64,000 bases of DNA from assembly GCF_011764425.1 (NCBI RefSeq), contig NZ_BLPF01000001.1, forward strand, positions 1,851,001-1,915,000, given 5' to 3'. Below the pieces are notes generated by a model. The model made no database searches. It was given only the letters and a program-made list of their open reading frames with translations, and was not told the origin of the DNA. Position 1 is the first letter of the stretch; every line of letters starts with the position of its first letter. A program made the position numbers and the translations under genes. This document shows, one piece after another, positions 55,003-62,162 of the stretch. Origin of the DNA: Phytohabitans houttuyneae. Its GTDB lineage: Bacteria; Actinomycetota; Actinomycetes; Mycobacteriales; Micromonosporaceae.

Positions 55003-58000
55003 GCCCACCGACCACCGCAACGGCCGGATCATCACCTTCTACTCGTTCAAGGGCGGCGTTGGCCGCACGATGGCCTTGGCGAACGTCGCCTGGATCCTCG
55101 CCAGCACCGGCCGCCGCGTCCTGACCGTCGACTGGGACCTCGAGTCACCCGGGCTCCACCGGTACTTCGCACCCTTTCTCGTCGACCGCAACCTGCGCGA
55201 CTCGCGCGGCGTGATCGACGCGGTCCGCGACTTCGCGAAGAGCGGCACCAGCCCCGGACATGGCGAGCGGGTGCGCGACCTGCAACCCGACGACCTGCTC
55301 AGCGCCGCACAGATCCGCCGGTACGCCAGCTCGCTGGTCCGCTACGACTTCCCCGGCGGCGGCTCGATCGACTTCGTGCCGCCCGGCCGCCAGGACCGCG
55401 CCTACTCGCACGCGGTGAGCACGTTCAACTGGGACGACTTCTACGAGCGCTTCGACGGCGCCGCCTACCTCGACGCCCTCGGCGAGGACATGCGGCGGCA
55501 CTACGACATCGCCCTCCTCGACAGCCGCACGGGCCTGAGCGACAACGCGGGGATCTGCACGGTCCAGCTCCCCGACGCGGTCGTCACCTGCTTCACGATG
55601 AACAACCAGAGCATCGACGGCGCGGTCGCCGCCGCCAACTCGATCCGCCACCAGCGCGGCGACGGCGTCCAGATCTACCCGGTGCCCACCCGGGTCGAGG
55701 ACGGCGAGCTGAGCAAGCTCGAGCGCAGCCGCACGTACGCCCGCCAGCGCTTTGAGGACTTCGTCCGGCTGCTCGGCCACCCCGACCCCGACAAGTACTG
55801 GGGCATGGTCGAGATCCCGTACAAGGTCTTCTACGCGTACGAGGAGACGCTGGCCACCTTCGGCGACCGCCCCGAGCTGGAAAACTCGCTGCTCGCGGCG
55901 TACGAACGGCTGGCCGGCGAGCTGGTCGGCGAGCCGATCGAGTTCGCCGCGCCGCCCGAGCCGCTGCGCCGCGGGTGGCTGGCCGAGTTCGAGCAGCGCG
56001 GCTCGGCGGAGTCGGCGCCGCTGCTGATCGCGTACGCGCCACGCGACCGCATCTGGGCCGAGTGGATCGCCTCGCAGCTGCGCCAGGTCGGCCAGCGCAG
56101 CGTCCTGCAGGACGTCAACAGCCCGGCGGTCCTCGACAAGGCCGCCCGGGCGCTCATGCTGCTTACCCGCGAGTCGGTCCGGGTGGCGCAGACCCGAAAG
56201 TTCTGGCAGGCCGCGATGGTTCGCGACACGCCTGGACCGGGGCGGTTCCTGGTGCCGGTACGGCTGGAAGGCTTCCGCCTGCCGACCCCCTTCGACGACC
56301 GCGAGTCCGTCGACCTGTTCAACATCACCGCCGGCCACGCCCGGGAAGCCCTGCTGAGCAAGCTCGGCCTGCGCGACGCGGCGCTGGTGGTCGCCCCGCC
56401 CGCCGGCGGCGGCCCGCAGCCGCGCTTCCCGGACGAGCCGCCCCGGGTGTGGCGCGCACCAGCCAGAAACTCCTCCTTCACCGGACGAGACGCGATCCTC
56501 GAGCTGCTCCGCGAGCGGCTCAGCGCAAGCACGGCCCTCACCGGCCCGGCGGTCCTCCAGGGCTTCGGCGGCGTGGGAAAGACCCAGATCGCGATGGAGT
56601 ACCTGCACCGCTTCGCCGCCGACTACGACATCGTCTGGTGGATCTCCGCGGACCAGCCCGCCGTGGCCCGTGCCACGCTGGCAGAGCTCGCCAACGAGCT
56701 CGAGCTGCCGGTCGCTGCCGGCGGCACCGAGCAGGTGCAGGCGGTGCTGGAGGCGCTGCGGCGCGGCGAGCCGTCCGGACGCTGGATCGTCGTGTTCGAC
56801 AACGCCGACGACCCCAGCCAGATCCGTGAGTTTCTGCCGACCGGCCAGGGCGATGTGATTATTACCACACCAGGTCAGGAGTGGGCGCGCGAGGCCTGGA
56901 CGATCGACGTCAACGTCTTCGAACGCGCCGAGAGCGTGGAGTTGCTGGCCCGCCGCGTCGACACGCTGTCCGCGACCGACGCCAACGCGATCGCCGAAAA
57001 GTTGGGCGACCTGCCACTGGCGGTGGAGCAAGCCGCGACCTGGCTCGCCACGACCGCAATGACCGCGCGAAGCTATTTGAATCTTCTCGACGAGCACCTC
57101 CCGCGGATCTTGAATGAGCCGCCGCCCCCTGGCTATCCGCACCCGGCCGCGAACACCTGGCGTCTCTCCCAGGAAAGACTCCGCGAATCGAATCCGGCGG
57201 CGGCCTACTTGCTAGAGTTGTTTGCCTTTTTTGCCCCAGAACCGATTCCGACGCGGCTGCTCAATAGCCCGGGCATGATCGACGCGCTGGTGGCCTTCGA
57301 CCCTGCACTCCGTGACCCGCTTCTTCATGGTTCACTCATTCGCGACATCAACCGATACGGTCTGGCGCGGGTCGACCCAGCCATCCCTGCCATCCGCATT
57401 CACCGGCTGGTCCAGAGCGTGGTCAGGAGCGATCTGCCGGAGGCTGTCCAGCGTGAAAGACGGAGACAGGTGCAAATAACCTTGGCCGCCGAGCGGCGTG
57501 ACGATCCAGATCGGCAAGAAAACTGGAGGGTCTACGAGACGCTCCGCCCGCATCTGGAGCCCACCGGCTCGCTCGACTCGGACGACCCACAGGTGCATGC
57601 ACTGATCATCGACATGGTTCGCTACCTGCGCGCCCGCAGCGACCTGCTCGGCAGCCAGGAGCTCGGCGAGCGCGCGGTCGCCAGCTGGCAGCCGCGGCTG
57701 GGCGAGGACCACCGTTCCGTGCTGCGGATCCGCCAAGAGCTGGCCAACACGCTGCAGGCGCTGGGCCAGTACTCCGAGGGCCTGAAGATCTCCGACGCGA
57801 TCATCCCTCGGCTCTCCCGCTCGCTCGGCGAAAAGCACCCGTACACGCTGATGGCCCGGCGGACCCAGGCCGGGCTCTGGCGCGGCGTCGGCAGATACCG
57901 CGACGCGTACCAGACGGACGTGGAGCTGCTCGGTGAATGGCGGGCGACCCACGGTGAGGACCACGACCAGACGCTCCGGGCAGCCAACAACCTCTCCGTC

Positions 58001-58912
58001 TCCCACCGGCTTGTCGGCAACCTGCAGGAGGCGCTGGACCTCGACGAGGACACGGTTCGCCGGCGCGAGCGGGTCACCGGCTCCACCCATCCCTCGACGA
58101 TGAACGTGGCCACCCGGTACGGCCGGGACCTACGTGACGTCGGCGACCTCGAGCGCTCGCGCGAGCGGCTCGAAAAGATCCTCGCCACCGCTCGCGAGGT
58201 CTACGGCGCCGACCACCGGATCACGCTGATGGCCGCGAAAAACCTCGCGGTCACCTGGCGCCGGCTCGGTCGCCTCGACGAGGCCGCCGAGCTGATCACG
58301 ACGGTCAACCGCGCGTACGAGCGGACCATGGGGCCTCGCCATCCGCACGCGCTGGCGTGCGCCCTCGAAGTGGCCTGTGTCAAGTCCGCGCGGGGCGACC
58401 ATGACGAGGCACGCCAGTTGGCGAAGGAGATCGTCGGCCGGTACGAGGAGGTGAGCGGACCCGACCACCCGTTCACGCTCGCCGCCTCCAACGACCTCGC
58501 GATCTTCCATATGCGCGCCGGCGACTTCGCCACCGCCAAGCCGCTGGCGGAGGACACCGCCGTGCGCTTCGTGACCGCGCTGGGCGCCAACCACCCGGAC
58601 ACCCTCGTAAGCCAGATGAACCTGGCAAACGCGCACTTCGCCGCCAAGGAGATCAGCGAGGCGCTCCGGCTCGACCAGCACTGCTTCCAGCACCTCTCGG
58701 CCCGGTTCAAGCGGGACCACCCGACGGTGCTCGCGGCGACCACCAACCTCGCAATCTCGCTTCAGGCGACCGGCGCCCAGCATGAGGCGGCCACGCGGCT
58801 GGAGGAGGCGACGCAGGCCTCGATCAGGGTCCTGGGCGTGGGACACCCGAACACGATCGCGGTGCAGGAAGGGACTCGGATCAACAGCGACATCGAGCCC
58901 GCGGAGACATAG
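54980..58912 (+). CDS. fxsT: FxsT: MinD-like NTPase, TIR-like, NB-ARC and TPR fusion
   Basis: A 1310-aa multidomain protein. Residues 17-320 form a MinD/ParA-like NTPase with deviant Walker A at Lys24 (YSFKGGVGRTMALANVAW). Residues about 345-470 look TIR-like (PLLIAYAPRDRIWAEWIASQLRQVGQRSVLQD). NB-ARC follows: Walker A GFGGVGKTQIAM at residues 528-539, Walker B WIVVFDNADD near 600, and LGDLPLAVEQAATWLA (GLPL-type). TPR-like repeats run from about 870 to the end (LG-x-DH-x-xT units). The layout is that of STAND immune or signalling proteins with a second NTPase in front. It may sense the modified peptide or a trigger; that is inference. Confidence 0.93.
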   Translation: MMTMNTDEPTDHRNGRIITFYSFKGGVGRTMALANVAWILASTGRRVLTVDWDLESPGLHRYFAPFLVDRNLRDSRGVIDAVRDFAKSGTSPGHGERVRDLQPDDLLSAAQIRRYASSLVRYDFPGGGSIDFVPPGRQDRAYSHAVSTFNWDDFYERFDGAAYLDALGEDMRRHYDIALLDSRTGLSDNAGICTVQLPDAVVTCFTMNNQSIDGAVAAANSIRHQRGDGVQIYPVPTRVEDGELSKLERSRTYARQRFEDFVRLLGHPDPDKYWGMVEIPYKVFYAYEETLATFGDRPELENSLLAAYERLAGELVGEPIEFAAPPEPLRRGWLAEFEQRGSAESAPLLIAYAPRDRIWAEWIASQLRQVGQRSVLQDVNSPAVLDKAARALMLLTRESVRVAQTRKFWQAAMVRDTPGPGRFLVPVRLEGFRLPTPFDDRESVDLFNITAGHAREALLSKLGLRDAALVVAPPAGGGPQPRFPDEPPRVWRAPARNSSFTGRDAILELLRERLSASTALTGPAVLQGFGGVGKTQIAMEYLHRFAADYDIVWWISADQPAVARATLAELANELELPVAAGGTEQVQAVLEALRRGEPSGRWIVVFDNADDPSQIREFLPTGQGDVIITTPGQEWAREAWTIDVNVFERAESVELLARRVDTLSATDANAIAEKLGDLPLAVEQAATWLATTAMTARSYLNLLDEHLPRILNEPPPPGYPHPAANTWRLSQERLRESNPAAAYLLELFAFFAPEPIPTRLLNSPGMIDALVAFDPALRDPLLHGSLIRDINRYGLARVDPAIPAIRIHRLVQSVVRSDLPEAVQRERRRQVQITLAAERRDDPDRQENWRVYETLRPHLEPTGSLDSDDPQVHALIIDMVRYLRARSDLLGSQELGERAVASWQPRLGEDHRSVLRIRQELANTLQALGQYSEGLKISDAIIPRLSRSLGEKHPYTLMARRTQAGLWRGVGRYRDAYQTDVELLGEWRATHGEDHDQTLRAANNLSVSHRLVGNLQEALDLDEDTVRRRERVTGSTHPSTMNVATRYGRDLRDVGDLERSRERLEKILATAREVYGADHRITLMAAKNLAVTWRRLGRLDEAAELITTVNRAYERTMGPRHPHALACALEVACVKSARGDHDEARQLAKEIVGRYEEVSGPDHPFTLAASNDLAIFHMRAGDFATAKPLAEDTAVRFVTALGANHPDTLVSQMNLANAHFAAKEISEALRLDQHCFQHLSARFKRDHPTVLAATTNLAISLQATGAQHEAATRLEEATQASIRVLGVGHPNTIAVQEGTRINSDIEPAET

Positions 58913-58918
58913 AAAACA

Positions 58919-58964
58919 GCGGCCGTCGCCGCGTGGTCGCGCATGTCCCGCGGCGACGGTTGTT
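58919..58964 (+). terminator. Hairpin terminator after fxsT
   Basis: The stem CCGTCGCCGCG / CGCGGCGACGG (11 bp) is followed by TTGTTT, 10 nt after the stop. Confidence 0.75.
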
Positions 58965-59063
58965 TACATCGGACCGTCCTTCCGTCCACAGAGGGCGGAC
59001 CATCGGACGGGCCGGCGCGTCGCGGGACCCGCGCCACACGTGAGTCGGCTAATGTATCGGCAC

Positions 59064-59255
59064 GTGAGCTTGGCCACGGCACCCGGGCTTGAGGATTCCG
59101 CCGAACCGGCGGTAACCGGGGGCACCATCGTCTATTCGCTCCCGGATGCCGAGCGTGTGGCCCCGGAGCCGCTGGCGAAGATCATTGCTGAGATCCTGCG
59201 CCGGCCGGACGGCGAAGACGACGACCTGGCGGCTCCCTTCCAGAGCAGCATCTAG
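59064..59255 (+). CDS. fxsA: FxsA-type RiPP precursor peptide 2 (canonical tail)
   Basis: A 63-aa peptide from GTG 59064 (an ATG at 59052 would give 67 aa). The leader contains IVYSLPDAERVAPEPLAKII, and the C-terminus is AAPFQSSI, an exact FxSxx-COOH: Phe59-Gln60-Ser61-Ser62-Ile63. The stop is 18 bp before the second radical SAM gene. TAATGT at 59050 lies eight bases before the GTG and could be the -10 of a near-leaderless transcript. This peptide is the expected substrate of the second radical SAM enzyme and perhaps of the HExxH enzyme downstream. Confidence 0.85.
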   Translation: MSLATAPGLEDSAEPAVTGGTIVYSLPDAERVAPEPLAKIIAEILRRPDGEDDDLAAPFQSSI

Positions 59256-59273
59256 CCCCGGAAGACGGGCAGC

Positions 59274-60443
59274 ATGTCGGCGGCCGTGCGCCAGGTGATC
59301 CTCAAGATTCACAGTCGATGCAACCTTGCCTGCGACTACTGCTACGTCTACGAGAGCGCCGACCAGAGCTGGCGCGGCCGGCCGCGCACGATGACGCGCG
59401 CCACCATCGACCTCGTCGCGGCCCGGATCGCCGAGCACGCGCGCACCCACCGGCCGCCCCGGCTGACCGTCACGCTCCACGGTGGCGAGCCGATCCTGGC
59501 CGGCGCCGACCTCATCGAGCACGCCGTCGCGACGATCAGGCGGGCGGTCCCGTTCGAGACGTGGGTCGAGTTCACGATCCAGACCAACGGGCTCCTGCTC
59601 ACCGACTACCTGCTTGAGCTCCTGGAATCGCTCGGCGTGCGGGTGGGGATCAGCCTGGACGGCGACCGCGAGGCCAACGACCGCCACCGCATGTTCCGCC
59701 ACGGCGGTGGGAGCTACTCCCGCGTGCGCGAAGCGCTGGAACTGCTGCGGCAGGAGCGCTTCCGCCACATCTACGGCGGGATTCTATGCACTGTGGACAC
59801 TGCCAACGACCCGCTGGCCGTGTACCGGCACCTGCTCTCGTTCGCCCCGCCGCGCATCGACTTCCTTCTGCCGCACGGCAACTGGACCACGCCCCCACCA
59901 CGCCGGGAGCCGGGCGGGAGCGGCACGCCGTACGCGGACTGGCTCATCCCGGTGTTCGACGAGTGGTACGCCGGCGAGGGCAGCAGCGACGTGCGGCTGT
60001 TCTCGTCGATCATCGCGCTGCTCGTCGGCGGTACGAGCGCGACCGAGGCGGTCGGCCTCCGCCGGTCGCCGCTGCTCGTCATCGAGACCGACGGCTCCGT
60101 CGAGCAGGCGGACAGCCTGAAGACGACGGCGGCCGGGATGGCGGCCACCGGCTGCGACGTCGCGACGCACTCCTTCGACGAGGCGCTCGCACACCCGGGG
60201 ATCACCGCCCAGTACCGCGGCCTCGCCGGCCTTGCCGCACCCTGCCAAAGCTGCGAGATCGTCTCGGTGTGCGGCGGCGGCCTCTACGCGCATCGCTACA
60301 GCGCCGGCAACGGCTTCGACAACCCGACCGTGTACTGCCCTGACCAGCTTCGCCTCATCCAGCACATCAGGCGCCGCGTCGCCACGGACCTCGACGCGGT
60401 CGCGGCCACCGCCGCCGCGCGCGGGCTAGCCTCGCAGGCATGA
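59274..60443 (+). CDS. fxsB: FxsB-family radical SAM/SPASM enzyme 2
   Basis: A 389-aa radical SAM enzyme. Cys16-x3-Cys20-x2-Cys23 lies in KIHSRCNLACDYCYVYESADQSW, and the SPASM Cys are in CQSCEIVSVCGGGLYAHRY. It shares long identical stretches with copy 1 (LPHGNW, TPYADWL, EADSLKTT-like) but differs at the N-terminus. Its substrate is probably the precursor 18 bp upstream. It overlaps the HExxH enzyme gene by 4 bp, so the two are translationally coupled and likely act on the same peptide. Confidence 0.93.
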   Translation: MSAAVRQVILKIHSRCNLACDYCYVYESADQSWRGRPRTMTRATIDLVAARIAEHARTHRPPRLTVTLHGGEPILAGADLIEHAVATIRRAVPFETWVEFTIQTNGLLLTDYLLELLESLGVRVGISLDGDREANDRHRMFRHGGGSYSRVREALELLRQERFRHIYGGILCTVDTANDPLAVYRHLLSFAPPRIDFLLPHGNWTTPPPRREPGGSGTPYADWLIPVFDEWYAGEGSSDVRLFSSIIALLVGGTSATEAVGLRRSPLLVIETDGSVEQADSLKTTAAGMAATGCDVATHSFDEALAHPGITAQYRGLAGLAAPCQSCEIVSVCGGGLYAHRYSAGNGFDNPTVYCPDQLRLIQHIRRRVATDLDAVAATAAARGLASQA

Positions 60444-62158
60444 ACGCGCCCGCCGGCCTGCCGGCCTACCGGCTCACCGGCGCGGAGTTCGACAGCCTCG
60501 GCAGCGGGTACGGTGACGCGCCGGCCCTCGCGACCCTGCGGTCGGCGCAGCTCAGCAAGCGCATGCTCCTGCTCGCCGCGCTGCGCCAGGCGATCGGGAC
60601 CGACACCGCGGCCTGGCGGGCGCTGCGGGACGTCACCGCCAGCCGGCCGGACATCGCGCGCGAGGTGCTGGGACACCCCTTCGTCGACAGCTGGGCGACC
60701 CGCTGCCTGCGCCGGTCCACCGGGGCGCCGGCCGCCGCGTACCTTGCCGGGCTCGCCGTGGCGGCCGCGGCGCGCGCCGGGACCGATCTCGACCTCGATG
60801 TCAGCGAGTGCACCGGCGACTTCTTCGTCCCGACGGTCGGCCTGGCGTACGGGCTCGGCACCGGACCTGTCGCGGTCCGCGTGCGCGCCGACAGCCTGAG
60901 CTTCACCGGCACCGCGTCGAGCGTCACCGTGCCGGCGCCGTACGCCGTAGACGCGCCGGGCTGGTGCGCGTCGCGACGGTTCACCGTGCACTCCGCGGCG
61001 GGTCCGCTCACCGTGACGCTGGAAGACCTCGACCCGTACCGCTCCTGCTTCGGCCACGCCGTCGCACCCCGGCTCGACCGCGCCGCCGCCGGCACGCTGG
61101 AATCCCTTGTGGACGGTGCGTGGCGGCTCATCGCGTCCGACCATCCGCAGCACGCCGTGGCGATCGGCGAGTGCCTGCGGTCCCTGGTCCCGCTCGTGGC
61201 GCCGCTGAGCGGGTCGACGAGCGCGTCGGCGCAGACGGCGTTCGGTGCCGTCGCGGTGTCCACACCGGACGCAGCGGCCGGACTGGCGCTGCTGATGATC
61301 CACGAGACGCAGCACATGAAGCTCGGCGGGCTTCTCGACCTGGTCCGCCTCTGCGAGTCCACGCGCGACGGGGTGTACCACGCGCCGTGGCGGGCCGACC
61401 CCAGGCCGGTCCGGGCCCTGCTCCAGGGCGTCTACGCGCACGCGGGCGTGGCCGACTTCTGGCGGGTCCGGCGGACCCGGGTCGCGGGCGGCGAGGCGCG
61501 GACGGCGGACTTCGAGTTCGCGTACTGGCTGGCGCAGACCCGGCTGGCGGCCGCCGCGCTCGCCGGCTCGGACGAGCTGACGCCGGAGGGCGAGCGATTC
61601 GTCGGCCAGCTCGTGGCGACGCTGGACGGGTGGTGGGCGGACCCCATCGACGCGGACATCCGCGCGGGTGTGGAGGAGCTGATGGTCGCGGTCGCGACGC
61701 GGTGGCGGCTGGACAACCACCGCCCGGAGCCGGACGTCGTGGCCGGCCTGACCGCCGCGTGGGCCGCCGGCAGGCGGTGTCCACCTATCGAGCGGCCGGC
61801 GGCGGCCCCGGCGGAGGCTGGCGGGCCGGCCCGCGTGGAAGGGCTCGCGGCGCAGGTCCGGGCGCGGCTCACCGGCACCGCGGCACCGGCCGCCACACCG
61901 GCCGAGGCCGCCTACCTGTCCGGCCGCGTGCCGGAGTCGCTGTCCGCGTTCCGGAGCGCTGCGATGTCGGTACCCGATGATCCGCCCGGGTGGGTCGGAC
62001 TCGCGCTCGCCGTGCGGGCCGGCGGCACCGCGGACGCCGCGCGGGCCCTCGCGGAGCGCCCCGACCTGGTCCGGGCGGCCTACGTCCGGCTGCGCGCGGG
62101 CGGCCGGGCGCCGGCCCCGGACGAGCTGGCCGCCTGGCTGGCCACGGGCCTTTCCTGA
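60440..62158 (+). CDS. HExxH-type peptide beta-hydroxylase candidate
   Basis: A 572-aa protein of the HExxH-motif family that NCBI calls aKG-HExxH-type peptide beta-hydroxylase. The motif LLMIHETQHMKLGG places His288, Glu289 and His292 at a metal site. Upstream is an all-helical region with PYRSCFGHAV; the C-terminal 150 residues are Ala/Pro-rich and helical. Family members sit beside FxsB-type radical SAM enzymes and are thought to hydroxylate residues of the modified peptide using 2-oxoglutarate; a protease alternative cannot be excluded from the motif alone. It overlaps fxsB2 by 4 bp and is convergent with the second fxsT. Confidence 0.82.
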   Translation: MNAPAGLPAYRLTGAEFDSLGSGYGDAPALATLRSAQLSKRMLLLAALRQAIGTDTAAWRALRDVTASRPDIAREVLGHPFVDSWATRCLRRSTGAPAAAYLAGLAVAAAARAGTDLDLDVSECTGDFFVPTVGLAYGLGTGPVAVRVRADSLSFTGTASSVTVPAPYAVDAPGWCASRRFTVHSAAGPLTVTLEDLDPYRSCFGHAVAPRLDRAAAGTLESLVDGAWRLIASDHPQHAVAIGECLRSLVPLVAPLSGSTSASAQTAFGAVAVSTPDAAAGLALLMIHETQHMKLGGLLDLVRLCESTRDGVYHAPWRADPRPVRALLQGVYAHAGVADFWRVRRTRVAGGEARTADFEFAYWLAQTRLAAAALAGSDELTPEGERFVGQLVATLDGWWADPIDADIRAGVEELMVAVATRWRLDNHRPEPDVVAGLTAAWAAGRRCPPIERPAAAPAEAGGPARVEGLAAQVRARLTGTAAPAATPAEAAYLSGRVPESLSAFRSAAMSVPDDPPGWVGLALAVRAGGTADAARALAERPDLVRAAYVRLRAGGRAPAPDELAAWLATGLS

Positions 62159-62162
62159 CCGC

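Noticed and set aside
55145-57142. 665-aa open frame antisense to fxsT
   Set aside because: Shadow frame; the plus strand has NTPase and NB-ARC motifs in order.
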